A DNA stretch of 64,000 bases from Cunninghamella blakesleeana (GCA_017871115.1 JAFCIZ010000007.1:1550001-1614000), one strand, 5' to 3'. Positions 12,996 through 25,215 are shown, counted from the stretch's first letter. Notes: generated by a model not told the origin, from the letters alone. Program-made: numbers and translations.

Positions 12996-15377
12996 ATGAA
13001 AAGTGTATATTTTAGACAAGGACAATCCATGGTATATAACTCACCACATATGATTTATTCTCAACAACAACAAAAACTACCAAAGAGAAGAAACTTCTGG
13101 AAACCTAATTCTATATCAATTCCTTATAACATTAATAATAATAAGACAGCAATAGTAATGGAACGACCTCATTCAGATGACTTTCTTTTCTATAGTGATT
13201 CAAACATAAAGAAATATAAAGTGGTTTTCCCAACAAGTAAAAGTAAATCTACAAGAAGATATTCTTTAAATGATATCAAAACGTCACACAGGACACGTCA
13301 GTATCCAACTCTATATGATCCTTTAGTGACAACTTCTAAAACACCTTTATATCCTTTTGAAAAAGAACCGATTTTAAAAGAAAATAATAAATATTATTCT
13401 ATAAAAAAAGATTCAAACAGTTCTTTATCAACGACAATGACAGGAACAACAGCAAATTCTTTACCTCCTCCTAATGCTCCTCCTTCTTTAAGTACTGGTT
13501 CTTTTACTCCTAATTCCTCTCTTCCTCTCCATCATCAACAACAAAGAAAAAAATATAATCATCAAGAGAAAAAACAAAATCCAACTTATACCCAAACCCA
13601 ACCCATTGCTACTACTACTACTGCTACTACTGCTACCATACCTAATAATCATCGTATACAACAACCTTATAATATATATTTTGATAAAAATACACCTATT
13701 ACTGATAAATCTCATTATATAAATAATCCTTTAAATCATCTTCCTCCTCCTCTTCCTTCACAACAGCAACAGCAACAACTATATTTTATATCTCCATATA
13801 ACCATCCTTTACAAAATCACCATCATTATTATTATCATGGTAATTCACAACAACAACACTATGTTCGTCCTCCGCTTCCACTTTCATCTTCTCCGCATCA
13901 TCACCAATATATTATAAATGAAAAAAATCAACGACGTATTTCTACCAACACAACGGACTCAGCTTCCACTTTAACAAACTATGATTTTAAACCACGACGG
14001 TTTAGTAATGATAGTAATACTAGTAGTAGCCATAGTAAAAGTACAATTCTTTCAAGTACAGAAAGTATGAATAATGATGAGGATAAAGATGCAACGGGCT
14101 TAGAAATTGAAAAATGTACATCATCCAATCACAATAAATCTGCAGCTGCTTCCTTTTCATCTACAGATTATGTAGACGCACAGACAAACAATGATGCTAT
14201 GATTCATCCTTTACAGGAACCATTACCACAGCAACAAAAAGATCATACTCCTCTTAATGAAGATGACAATACTTCTTATAAAAGTGTCACTTTTGCTTCT
14301 AATTTAAATGTTATTATATCAGTTGATAATAACGATGAAATTAGCCCGTCAAAAGAAATAAAGGATGAAAACGAAAATGCGAATGAAAATGAAAATAATA
14401 ATGATCATCATCATGATATAAATCAATATTCAACGCTTTCATCATCCATTTCATCATCATCTACCTCATCCACTTTAAGTTCTACTACCACTTCCATCAC
14501 AAAATCAACTTCTACATCCTTATCATCCTCAACAATAACAACTACAACAACTACAACAACTACAGCAACTACAAATAATGATCCAACTTTACCAATATGG
14601 GCAGATCCAATTAAAGTAAAAGAAAATCCAACAAGATATAAAGAAATTCAAGATTATATGAATAAAAATAATATACCATCTACCTCCTCATTACCTTTGC
14701 TACATCAAGTTGTTTTTTATTTTGGTGATACATCCAAATCTAAATCTAAATCTTCATCATCATTATCAACAACAACAACGCCAGGGGCAGATCATTATCG
14801 ATCTACTATGGATAAACTTTTTGCTTGTCAAACCATATGGCAATTTTCGGCAAGGTGGCGACATTATAAAGAAGTATATCAACAAAGACCATCTCAAATG
14901 TCTGTTAATCAAAACTTGTATTGCTTTCACCAAGGTGTAGAACCTATGTGGGAAGATCCTGTCAATAAGGAAGGTGGAAGATTAACTCTATGTCCTGGAA
15001 AAATTAATTTGGATGAATGCTTTGATTGGTTACTTTGTTCTTTTGTGGGTGGTTCTTTAATTTCTTACGGTATGGTAGGGATTGTCTTATCAAAACGTGC
15101 TCGTGCCGATAGAATCGAACTTTGGTTAGATGCTTCGGCCCATTCTGATATTTTATCAAACTTGAGGTAATTATAGATGTTTATTAAAAAAAAGTGGAAA
15201 TATGGATAGAAAGAAAGAGTGAAAAAGTGAAAAAATATTTACTAAAAAAATAATCTATTATTATTGGTGCAATTATTTTTATTATTTAGAACAAAATTAA
15301 TAGAATTATTACCCCCAAGTGTACATGATATAATAATCTCATCAAAATATAAAAAACATTATGATAAAAAAAATTGA
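12996..15377 (+). CDS. Divergent eIF4E-family cap-binding-like protein with about 530-residue disordered N-terminal extension
   Basis: eIF4E binds the mRNA 5' cap through stacked tryptophans. Exon 1 is 12996-15166 and exon 2 is 15290-15377, joined AG|A, giving about 752 residues. Residues 1-530 are low complexity (Pro, Gln, His, Ser, Thr, Asn). The eIF4E fold follows: VVFYFGD (about 572-578), ARWRHYKEV, LYCFHQGVEPMWEDPVNKEG with W652 and E653 matching the second cap-stacking Trp and its Glu, then a FDWLL helix and RIELWLDAS. The first cap Trp is replaced by Phe/Tyr, and the Trp that usually anchors eIF4G (TVEDFW) aligns with Ser. So it is not the canonical translation factor; a 4EHP-like repressor or a specialised cap binder is more likely. 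ATG 12996 opens the long frame; the low-complexity part could start later. Confidence 0.75.
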
Positions 15378-15884
15378 ACTCTTATAATATACATATATAT
15401 CATATTATTCTATTCCTCCAATCCATTATGTAAATAATAATTTAGCTACTTATACTTAAAAAAAATGTAAACATTCATTTATAAATATATAAATATTAAC
15501 ATCATTATCAACATAATTAAAGTAATAATAACTATATATGGTTATTGCCTTCAATAAAAACAAATTTATATAAATATGTACACACTCACACATATACATA
15601 TATACACCTAATATTATAAATGTATACACATTGTTATTAATTATTCCATTTTCATAAAAAAAAAAAAAAATACTCACCCATTTTCTCCTTATTTTATCTA
15701 CGCATGATATTTTTTTCCTCTCTCTATTATGCTTTTATTTTTTTTAAAAAAAAACGCACGGCCATCCTAATAAGGAAACGACTCTTTTATCACTATATTA
15801 TTTAAAAAGGTCTCCATCATTTACTTTCTCTTTTTTCTTTCTATTTTTTTTTTAACTTGCTTATTACTTATTTTTATCATATCA
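15378..15884. other. Intergenic AT-rich spacer
   Basis: I see poly-A/T tracts and no coding signal. The last 150 bases before 15885 are T/C-rich, as expected of a promoter proximal region here. Confidence 0.5.
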
Positions 15885-17099
15885 ATGACTTTACCTGTAA
15901 CATTACCATCCACTATTTCTTCACCTACACGTGTATTTTATTCACCTTTTCCACCACCACCTTATGACCAACAACAGCAACAAAAAACAATTCATATATC
16001 ATCAAAACAACAAAAACATTCTATTCGTCCATACGAAATTTCCACCACTTTAGCTAAAAGTTATGATATTTATAATAAGCAAATATTATCGCCTCCTATA
16101 AGGGTATCTTCTTTAGCAAATTCACAAGAAAATTTAATCGAACCTATTAGTAGTAGTAATAGTAGTAGCTATAGTAGTATTAGCAGTCAAACTAGTGATG
16201 AAGAAGACGAGGAAGATGGTATATATGAACCATTTGATGATTTAAATTATTATTATTATGATCAAAGAAATAATAAAAAAAAAGATTATATAAAAAGAAT
16301 CCCAAGTGTTCCTGTCATCAGTCATCATCAACAATATCAGCAAAAACAAAAACAATCGTTATCAGTGCTTGTCACCTTAAAACCATCCAAATCTACTTCA
16401 GCAATAAAAGGCTCATCATCATCATCACCTCATCGCTTACCTCGATGGATTAAACACATGTCACAAAATACTGGGCTTATCAACATGGATAAAAAAAGAT
16501 CAAGGGGGTTTCCTTCTCTACCATTAACACCGAATCACATGACTTCCATGATCCTTTCCTCTACCACCACCATGACTTTTTATTATGATTCTCCTTTAGC
16601 AAGGCAATATTTAAAATCTGTTACTAAAAAAAATCAATGGGATGATATGCTTACCAATGGATTTCCTTGCCCTTTCTGTTCAGATCAAGAACAAATTAAT
16701 GATATACGTAAATCAATTCATGAAAAAAGAAATCAATATCACCAAAATGAAAATAATAAAAAAGTGTGTAAACGTTGTCATGGACAAAAAAGATTAATGA
16801 CACTTCGTATTACTTTTACTCCTCAACATGCGCGCGCTAAAGAAGATGTACTTTATAATAAATCATCCCTTCCTTCACAGCAACAAGATCTTATTGATCA
16901 TCAATATCCAATTTCCTCAGTCTCCCCTGAAAATACCTCCTTGGATAATAATAGTTCATTACACAAATCTTCATTGGATAATAAAAAAAACCATCAATAT
17001 CCACAACGTCAAAACGCCAATTTTCCTCCTCCTCTTTTGGTCAAACCTAGTCGGTCTACCCCTACTTTTAAATGTAAAAAACTCTATAATGTAAAATAA
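15885..17099 (+). CDS. Low-complexity protein with paired CxxC (putative zinc-binding) module
   Basis: One uninterrupted frame of 404 residues. The first 250 residues are Ser/Gln/Pro-rich with an acidic DEEDEEDG patch near 105-112. A better-ordered segment contains FYYDSPLARQYLKSVTKK, then PCPFC (Cys262, Cys265) and, about 30 residues later, VCKRCHGQ (Cys295, Cys298). After that comes RLMTLRITFTP. Two CxxC pairs suggest a treble-clef or zinc-ribbon site; CKRCHGQ also resembles half of a DnaJ-type CxxCxGxG. The tail is disordered. I do not recognise the family. It lies 0.5 kb downstream of the eIF4E-like gene on the same strand and shares its compositional style, but no functional link is shown. 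Confidence 0.7.
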   Translation: MTLPVTLPSTISSPTRVFYSPFPPPPYDQQQQQKTIHISSKQQKHSIRPYEISTTLAKSYDIYNKQILSPPIRVSSLANSQENLIEPISSSNSSSYSSISSQTSDEEDEEDGIYEPFDDLNYYYYDQRNNKKKDYIKRIPSVPVISHHQQYQQKQKQSLSVLVTLKPSKSTSAIKGSSSSSPHRLPRWIKHMSQNTGLINMDKKRSRGFPSLPLTPNHMTSMILSSTTTMTFYYDSPLARQYLKSVTKKNQWDDMLTNGFPCPFCSDQEQINDIRKSIHEKRNQYHQNENNKKVCKRCHGQKRLMTLRITFTPQHARAKEDVLYNKSSLPSQQQDLIDHQYPISSVSPENTSLDNNSSLHKSSLDNKKNHQYPQRQNANFPPPLLVKPSRSTPTFKCKKLYNVK

Positions 17100-17498
17100 T
17101 TAATTATAAAACACTATTTGTATTTTTATATATATAGAAATATATACACATTTTTTTTTTCTTTTATATACATTACATCATTATATTATTATTATTACTT
17201 TTATCCCTATATATCTGTTTCCTTGAGTTTTTAACGATTTATTTTTTTTTGATAAAATAAAAATAAAAAAAAAGCTAAAAATAAAAGTTTTTCTTTTAAC
17301 AATTTGATTATTTTTTGAAATAAAAACAAATAGTAATAATTTATACAAAAAAAGCATATAGCTTATCATTAAAATTTATTATATATATAAAAAAAAAAAA
17401 GAATAATAAATGCTATAAACAAAATAGTATCGCTATATAAATATACATTTACATATCACGATTTTTTTTTTTTTCATTAATCCTAGTTTTTTTTCCAT
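17100..17498. other. Convergent 3' spacer
   Basis: AT-rich DNA between the 3' ends of the plus-strand CxxC gene and the minus-strand RRM gene. It holds many A/T runs and no gene. Confidence 0.5.
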
Positions 17499-19204
17499 TT
17501 ATTTTTTAGCATCACCATTTTCCTTCTTGGGTTCTTCTTTCTTGGTTTCAACTTCTTTGGATTGTTCTTGTTCTTTAGATTCACCATTTTCTTCCTTGGA
17601 TTCATCTTTAGGGGCTTCGGAAAGAGCAATACTAAGATAAATGGTACGACCTTCTAATTCTACATCCTTTACATTTTCTAATGCTTTCACTTGTTCAGCT
17701 TGAGATTCAAATTCAACAAAACCATAGCCTTTAGAACGGCCACTACAAAATAAAAACAAATGAAAATAAATATAAGTAAAAAAAAAAGTAAAAAAATAAA
17801 TCATTGACTATGATTTTTTTTTTTCATTTAATGAAAACATACTTTCTCATTCTGTTAACGGTAGCAGAAACAACCTTGTATGATTTGAAAACTTCTTGAA
17901 GGGTTTCATCAGTGGAGGCATATGGAAGATTAGCAACAAATAATGTAGTTTCAGAAGGAATAGTTAAATCCACCTTTCTTGAAGGACGAGAACGGAAATT
18001 ACCTCTCTTCTTAAAGGGGCGCTTGCCTTTAAAGTTTCTACGAGGACGACGTGTGATAGGTGTATCAGAAGCAACAGATTCGTTATCTTCATCAGTAGTG
18101 CCAGTAGTAGGAGCAGCTTCTCTTGTTTTCTTATTGTTATTCACTTGACGTTTCTTCTTTTCAGTAGTGGTGTTATTAGCTTCTTTGGATTGTTCATCAG
18201 ATTCTTCAGTATCTTCAGGAGCACCACTGTCTCTTCTCTTATTCTATTAATAATTATAAAATTATAATAATAATAAAATAAACATAAACATGAATAAGTA
18301 TGTTCATTCAACCATTATTATCGTTATTATTATTAAAACAGCAATAGTACAAATAAACTTACATAGCTACGGGAACGACGAGGTTTATTACCACGGAATT
18401 TTCTATTGGGTCTAGATCTTTGGTTGTTTTCGGTAGCAGCAGCATCATTTTCACCAGCTTGTTCATTTTCAGCATGTTCATCCGTAGTAGTAGTACGTTC
18501 AGGTTTAGGTCTAGCCACTTCAACATTGATTTCACGACCATCCAATTCCTTTTTATTCAATTCTTGAGTAGCTTTGGTTGCATCTTCTAAAGTAGCAAAT
18601 GTCACAAATCCATAACCGGCAGAGCGTCTTGGGAAACGTTTTGGGAAACGTCTTCTGATAGTAATGATTTTGGCATCCAAGCTATGTATTAATAATTTAA
18701 ATATAAAAGAAAATGAAAATAAACAGAAAAAGGAAAAGGAATAAGCATATAGTCTCTCTATTTATTATTCTTATATTATATTATTTATAATTATATAAAT
18801 ATATCACTCACACTTTTCCTGAAGTTTCAAAAAAGCTAATAAGACCTTCTTCTTTGGTTTGGAATGATAAGTTTCCTACAAATACCTAAAATATATATAA
18901 AATAAATATAAAAAATAAATATTTATAAGTAATCAATATTTAGATAACCCTAATTTTTTTGACACGTATGTTATTATTTATTTTATTTATTTTTATATGT
19001 ATCTATGCGTATATTTATATATTATGTTATTATTATCATTATTATTATTATTGTTGTTGTTGTTACTATTATTATTATTACTATTATTATTTTTATATTT
19101 ACCTTATGGCCTTCTTCCACAGAAGCTACATCTCCATTAGTAGCAGGAGTTGTTTCATTCACAACAGTAGTATTAGCAATGGTGGTTTCTTGATCAGAGG
19201 GCAT
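17499..19204 (-). CDS. RNA-binding protein with two RRM domains and basic linker
   Basis: Starts at ATG 19204-19202 (MPSDQETTIANTTVV). A short first exon is followed by an exon near 18830-18890 with RNP2 VFVGNLSF. The next exon (to about 18363) has RNP1 AGYGFVTF and a basic run NRKFRGNKPRRSRS. Another exon carries RPRRNFKGKRPFKKRG and a second RNP2 LFVANLPY, and the last has RNP1 SKGYGFVEF. The end is an acidic/Lys/Gln tail with stop at 17501-17499. That gives two complete RRMs split by an Arg/Lys/Gly-rich linker of about 150 residues, about 400 residues in total. Such proteins are typically nuclear or nucleolar or bind poly(A)/mRNA; I cannot name an orthologue. Five exons, all with clean GT-AG joins. 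Confidence 0.82.
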
Positions 19205-20294
19205 GGCGCTTCAAATTGATTATCTTTGACAAAATAAAAAGGGACTTAAGAAGAGGGAAAAGGAGGACTTAAAAAAACTACTTTGGACAAAAGTGTAATC
19301 TGGGGGTTTTAAAAAAACACCAGCAAAATAAAAATAATAAGAATACGAAACAACGCAATATATATAAAATAGAAAGATTTATAATTATATGACGATAATA
19401 ATAAAGATATATACAAACATATTTCCTTACCACTAAAATAGATTAAATGAAGTTTTTGATTTTTTTTTGTTGTTATTACGTAACAGATGAAAAAAAAAAA
19501 AGAAAAAGAAAAAGAAAAATGGAAAGGAAAAGAAATTTAAAGAACATATATGAAAGGAAAATAAAAAATAAAAAACAGGCGGAGATTAAATATGCTCCTG
19601 CTGCGAAACTTTTTGACTTCCCTTTTGTTTCTTTTTTATATACAACTTGTAATCCTCTTGTACAACTATACCATTTTAATAATATCACCATCGTCTTTTT
19701 ATTATTATCATTGTTATTATTTATTAACAAGGAATTAACATACATTTGCTTAATTATTTTTAAATTGAACATATATTCTTTTATTTAATTGGATGCTATC
19801 TAAATTTATTTCAATTCATACTATTACTTTATATTTTCTATTAAAATGTAAGAGAGTTTTTTTTATTTTGTTTTATAGCATCTAACTGATAGAATGAATA
19901 GAATAATATCCGTAGTAAATGGTCTCTTTTTTTTTAAAAAAAAAAAGTATAATTGTATGTGTTGTAATAGGGTATGACCAATCGAGTGTACAAGTGTCAC
20001 TTGTTGTGTTTAAAAAGGATGGGAAAAAAAGAATGATTTTAAATTCGAGTCACTTTTTTTAAAAAAAATAAATGAAAAAAAGCTCAAATGTTTTTATATA
20101 TATCAAGTATAATAAAAAAAATATTAATAACAATTATAATGATGGAAAGGAAATAGTCATGATTATATTATAATAATAAAAAAGGATATAATAATAATAA
20201 TAATAATGACAATAGTAATAGTAGTAAGAGCGTCCATTATTATTCAATAATAGAAACGAAAAAATTCTTTACAGGATTATTATTCTTTAGGATT
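19205..20294. other. Intergenic region (about 1.1 kb), promoter side of two-RRM gene
   Basis: It contains the two-RRM promoter and the NDUFAF8-like 3' region. There is a purine-rich (GAAAAA) tract at 19490-19570, the GGCGGAGATTAAAT word at 19578-19591 and ATA/AAT microsatellites near 20185-20230. The open frame at 19447-19788 is mostly Lys/Arg runs followed by hydrophobic AT-coded residues and does not look like a gene. Confidence 0.5.
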
Positions 20295-20586
20295 TTACCA
20301 TTTTCGTTTTACCTTTTTAAATATGTAAATAAATAAAAACAGATAAAAAATAAATAAATCAAGGATTCCCATACCTTTATAAATATACAGTTATATTTAT
20401 TTTATATTAAGTTTTTTAATAACTTACAACTTTTTGTACACACTGTTTAAAAGCTTCAAACTCTTTTCCACATAAATTCTTATGGGTATCTTGATAACTA
20501 CTTGCCACACATTTTCCATAAGCTATTGATTGTGTTGAACAAGTAGCAGCACCATCGGCTAATAAACGAATCCCTTTATTTTTCAT
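20295..20586 (-). CDS. NDUFAF8: CHCH-domain mitochondrial complex I assembly factor, NDUFAF8-like
   Basis: NDUFAF8 (C17orf89) is a small twin-cysteine intermembrane-space protein that supports complex I assembly. The main exon (about 20426-20586) encodes MKNKGIRLLADGAATC, SIAYGKCV, then LCGKEFEAFKQCVQKV. This is the Cys-x9-Cys spacing, AYGKCV, and second-helix CxxEFxxFxxCV of the family. A GTAAGT donor inside the codons after QKV and an acceptor ending AAAAAG at 20313 add a six-codon last exon ending KRKW (stop 20297-20295). Without that intron the frame stops two residues later. Upstream of ATG 20586 there is an acceptor-like TTTTTAG, so an extra 5' exon is possible. At about 60 residues it matches the family. 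It is divergent from CUL3. Confidence 0.72.
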
Positions 20587-21104
20587 TATAGACTCAATCT
20601 AAAAAGAAAGTAAAATGAAAGTGAGAAAATATATACATCACCCCCCGTCACCAAAGAATTTATATTTTTTTTGCAGGAAAAAATAAAAAGTCCGATTTTT
20701 GCTTTGGCGGCGTGTAATCGTGTCACTTGTATATCAAAAAAATCGCTTCATTAATTTATACCAGTAGCATATAAAATTACCAGATATTTTATTTTTATTT
20801 TTATTTTTATTTTTATATTTATATTTATTACTGATAATATATAAACCGTATTCATTGTATAGTTTTTTAATACATTTTTTAAAATAACTGATTGAAAAAT
20901 TAAAAGTCCGATTTCATTTTAAAAAATTATAGGGCGTCTGGGGAGCATTTTTCCTCTTTTTTTCTTTTCTCCTCTCCTTTTCTTTTGATTATTTCTATTA
21001 CCACAATATAACCCTCTTAATATAACCTTTTTATTATTGTTATTAAAAATAATCTGAACTCATTGTAGCAACAATAGAAAGTATCTTTTTTCCTGTATTA
21101 AAAT
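20587..21104. promoter_or_regulatory. Divergent promoter between NDUFAF8-like gene and CUL3
   Basis: This 518-base spacer carries the word AAAAGTCCGATTT twice in the same orientation, at 20686-20698 and 20902-20914. It also has small GC islands (GGCGGCGTG near 20706, GGGCGTCTGGGGAGC near 20932) in otherwise AT-only DNA, and an (ATTTTT)n run near 20795. A 5' leader exon of the minus gene may also lie here. Confidence 0.45.
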
Positions 21105-24100
21105 ATGTCCATTCGTAAAATAAGAATTAAGCCAGCAAAACGTCCGGTAATATATAAATATCTAAGTGAATGATATATAATCTAATCTATTAAATCCATT
21201 TATTTGATTTGATTTCTTTATTTAACAAAAGACGCTTAGTAATCGTGGTCAAGATTATGAAGAAGGATTTCAATTATTATGCAGAGCCATTACAGATATT
21301 TTCCATAAAAACTCTAAAAATTTATCCTATGAACTTTTATATCGTACAGCTTACAACTTAACATTTCATCAATATGGAGAACGACTTTATGAAGGGGTGA
21401 AAGGTGTAATTGCTAATTATTTAGAAAATGTAGCAGAAACATCAGTGGTTCCTGCTTTCGTGATCACAGCTGGGACTTCAAGTATTGCTTCAAATAAACT
21501 GGTAGATGGGTCTGGTGCTGACGCTGGAGCCTCCTTTTTAAAAACACTTCGACTTGTATGGGATGATTATACCGCTGCGATGAAAATGATTTATTATGTG
21601 TTATATTATTTGGTAATTTATAAACTAATCTATTTTATACTAATATATATGTGTAAAAGAATAGGCCATTTTATTAATAAAATAAATGAATATTAAAGAG
21701 TCATTTTATACATATATATTTATTAACATAACTATCATTTTTTTTCTTTTTTCTTTTTTTTTAAACCGTAGGATGACAAATTACCGAAATATAATTTACC
21801 ACATATATATGATATGGGGTTGGACTTATTTAGAGATAAAATCATTCGATCCGAAAAGTATGCTATACAAAATCATTTAATTACCGCCATGTTAAATCAG
21901 ATTCAATTAGAACGTCAAGGGGACGCTATTGATCGCAGTGCTTTAAAATTATCAGTATCAATGCTTTCGGAATTAATGGACCCAGTGACAAAAGAAAGTG
22001 TTTATGTGACCGATTTTGAAACAAAATATTTGGAAACTAGTACTTCTTTTTATCAAGTGGAAAGTCAAAATTTAACCAGTAATTATGATGCACCTGAATT
22101 CATGCGTAAGGTAATTTTGTTTTTTGATCATCTTTTTTTTTAATTTTAATTTAATTTAAAAAAAAAAAAAGATATTATTATATATAAATAATACATCATA
22201 TGACTCATTATTTATACCTATACCAATTTCTATCCTTATTTTTATGATAATTAGGTTGAAAAACGGTTGGAAGAAGAAGAAGAAAGAACGACACATTGTT
22301 TATCTATGGTGACGGAACCAAAAATACGAAATATAGTAGAAACTGAATTAATAGCAAGGAATTTAAAAACAGTGATGGAGGTATGTAGAATATTAATAGG
22401 AAGATTTGATTTTTAAATTTGAAATTTTAAAAACAATATTATTTTATTTTTATGATGTGTTTATATATATAAACACACAGATGCCAAATTCTGGATTAGA
22501 AAACATGTTGAATACTGATAAATATGAAGGTAAAATGCGTATATACATATATATAAATACATGCTTGCAACTAAAATATGGATTATATTAATTTAAATAA
22601 TAATTATTACTATATTTATGTATTGTATGATTTTTCACTAGACTTGTATAGAATGTATAAATTATTTTCAAGAGTCCTAGAAGGATTAAATGAAATGAAA
22701 GCATATATAAGTAAATATATACTACAATTAGGTACAAACATTAATCAACAAGTCACTGAAGATACAAAGGCAATAGCAACATCAAATTTAAAGCGCGGAC
22801 CAGGATCTTCTAATAGTGTCCAAACAGCAACTCGATGGGTAGAACAGGTGTTGGCATTACAAGAAAAATTTGATCGTATTTTAGAAAAATCAGCTAATAA
22901 CGATAAGTCATTTCAAACAACTTTTAACGAAGTAAAAAAATAATAATATTGATTTATGTTATGTATATATACCTATGTTTACGGTCAAAGATCATTTATC
23001 TTTATGTATATTCACTATCTCTTCTTTTTTCTATTTTTAAAAAATATAGGCATTTGAAAAATTCATAAATGAAAATTCTAAATCTGCTGAATTTATATCC
23101 TTATTTATTGATGAAAACTTGAAGAAGGGGCTTAAAGGCGTAAGTATAAGCAGAACACAATAATAAATACAAATTAGTATTATTTTTTTAAAAAAAACTG
23201 ATATGAAGATATATATATTTATTAGAAATCTGAAGATGAAGTGGACGACATATTGGATAAAACAATTATGTTGTTTAGATTTTTACGTGATAAAGATTTG
23301 TTTGAACGATATTATAAAGGACACTTGGCCAAACGTCTCTTGTATAATAAAAGTGTATCTGATGATGCTGAACGTGGAATGTTAAGCAAACTCAAGGTAA
23401 AAGAATATAGAATAAATATAAATTTATACAATTAGAAAATATAGTAAAAAAGTAAAAAAGTGACTAAAAAATCTTTCTTTTTTACTTCCCTTTGTCATAG
23501 CGTGAATGTGGTTATCAATTTACAAATAAATTAGAAGGAATGTTTAATGATATACGATTATCGACAGAAATGAATACAAACTATAAAGAGTATTTAGAAC
23601 GATCAATAAGTGATGTAAGCGAAATAAATCTTGATACACACTCTTATATAAATAATATATTGAGGACCATATTTAGTTATTAATATTATTTTATTTTATT
23701 TTTATTTTTTATTATTACAAAAACCTGCTGATTAGAAAAATGGTTTAGAACTAACTGTCACTGTACTTACGTCCACTTTCTGGCCAATGAATATATCGTC
23801 CATACCTAAATGCAACATGTCTCCTCAAATATTACATGCATGCAGTACATTTGAACAATTTTATTTCGGTAGACATAGTGGAAGAAGACTCACATGGCAA
23901 CCTCAAATGGTAATTTATAACACTTTTTAATTAAAAATAAAATATACAATATGAAAATAAAAAATCACGCACATACAAACTAACTATATAAATATATTTG
24001 TATAAATATAATTGTTTTGTAATATAGGGCACAGCTGATATAAAAATACATTTCAAAACAAGGCATATTCTTAATGTGTCAAGTTATGCGATGTTTGTAT

Positions 24101-24846
24101 TAGTTTTATTCAACGATGCGGATATTGGAAAAGGATTGACAGTAGAAGTAAGTATAATTAATAAAACAATATATATAAATATATTTAAAAGTGCCATTAT
24201 ATATATAGAGCTATTAATATTTAAACATTTATATACTATATTTATATCTATATTTATTTATTTTTTTATAAATGTATAGGAAATACACGAAGCAACAAAT
24301 ATTCCAATGAATGACTTAAACAGAACTTTGCAGTCCTTATCATGTGTTAAATATAAAATATTGATTAAGAGCGAAAAAGGACGAGATATTCAACCTGGAG
24401 AAAGATTTACGGTGAATACTGGATTTACTGCTAACTTGGCTCGAATCAAAATTCAATCATTAGCTTCAAAAGTCGAATCCGATGCTGAAAGAAAGAATAC
24501 AAAAGATAAAGTGGATGAAGAACGGCTACATCAAATAGAAGCCGCTATTGTGCGTATCATGAAAGATAGAAAATCAATGGAACATAATTTATTAATTGCC
24601 GAAGTAACAAAGCAGCTTAGTCCTCGGTTTTTACCAAGTCCTGTGATGACTAAAAAACGAATTGAAGCATTAATTGATAGAGAGTATTTAGAAAGAAATC
24701 CTGAAGATAGGTAATAATAATGATAATAACTGAGAAAATTAAAAATTAAAAATTAAAAATAAAATAATTTATTATATACTTATCAATTATCATTTATTTT
24801 ACTTTTATTTCATATCATTAGACGTTCTTATAGATATTTAGCTTAA
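21105..24846 (+). CDS. CUL3: Cullin-3 (scaffold of BTB-type CRL3 ubiquitin ligases)
   Basis: Cullin-3 bridges BTB substrate adaptors to the Rbx1 RING protein. Thirteen exons read cleanly from [14 protein letters not shown] to the classic cullin C-terminus RRSYRYLA (stop 24844-24846). The first domain has [16 protein letters not shown] and [12 protein letters not shown], the cullin-3 type N-terminal helices that contact BTB proteins. The middle gives [20 protein letters not shown] and KRLLYNKS, then the cullin homology region with STFWPMN and [18 protein letters not shown]. Exon 12 (about 24280-24710) holds the winged helix with [16 protein letters not shown]; its Lys is the expected neddylation site. 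The reconstructed length is about 780 residues, usual for the family. The [14 protein letters not shown] context and the N-terminal helices favour CUL3 over CUL1 and CUL4. Confidence 0.95.
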
Positions 24847-25215
24847 TAAATCTTTGCGCCAAACACTGTTTACATCCTTTATTAAAGTAACTGCCATCTT
24901 AACCATTGTTATTGCCACTTTTTTCTATTAATTTATATTATTTACTTGTATTTCATTTTCTAAATCCAGCTATAAACGCGGTATTATATATATATACATA
25001 TATATATATTTGCTTTTCGCTATTTTTTTATTTTTATTTTTATTATTTTATTTTATTTTGATACCACTTAATTTTAAAATAAAATTATAATAATACAAGG
25101 TTTTTTGGAAAATAGTTCTGGTTCCAATTTTTGTGAAAAATTAAAAACGATTTTTTTTTTTTTGGTTATCATCAATTTTTTTTTTCGTTTCGTTTTTTCA
25201 TTTTTTTTTTTTGTT
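24847..25215. other. AT-rich 3' flank of CUL3
   Basis: It holds the CUL3 3' region, a TATA-type microsatellite near 24987-25010 and several T runs. No gene is seen. Confidence 0.5.

Noticed and set aside
13488..13715. Minus-strand frame with a Ser run inside the eIF4E-like gene
   Set aside because: The Ser run is the antisense of GCT/ACT repeats in the low-complexity region; no start context or conservation signal.
19447..19788. Plus frame of 113 codons in the two-RRM upstream region
   Set aside because: Composed of Lys/Arg runs from a purine tract and hydrophobic AT codons; overlaps a promoter spacer and resembles no protein.
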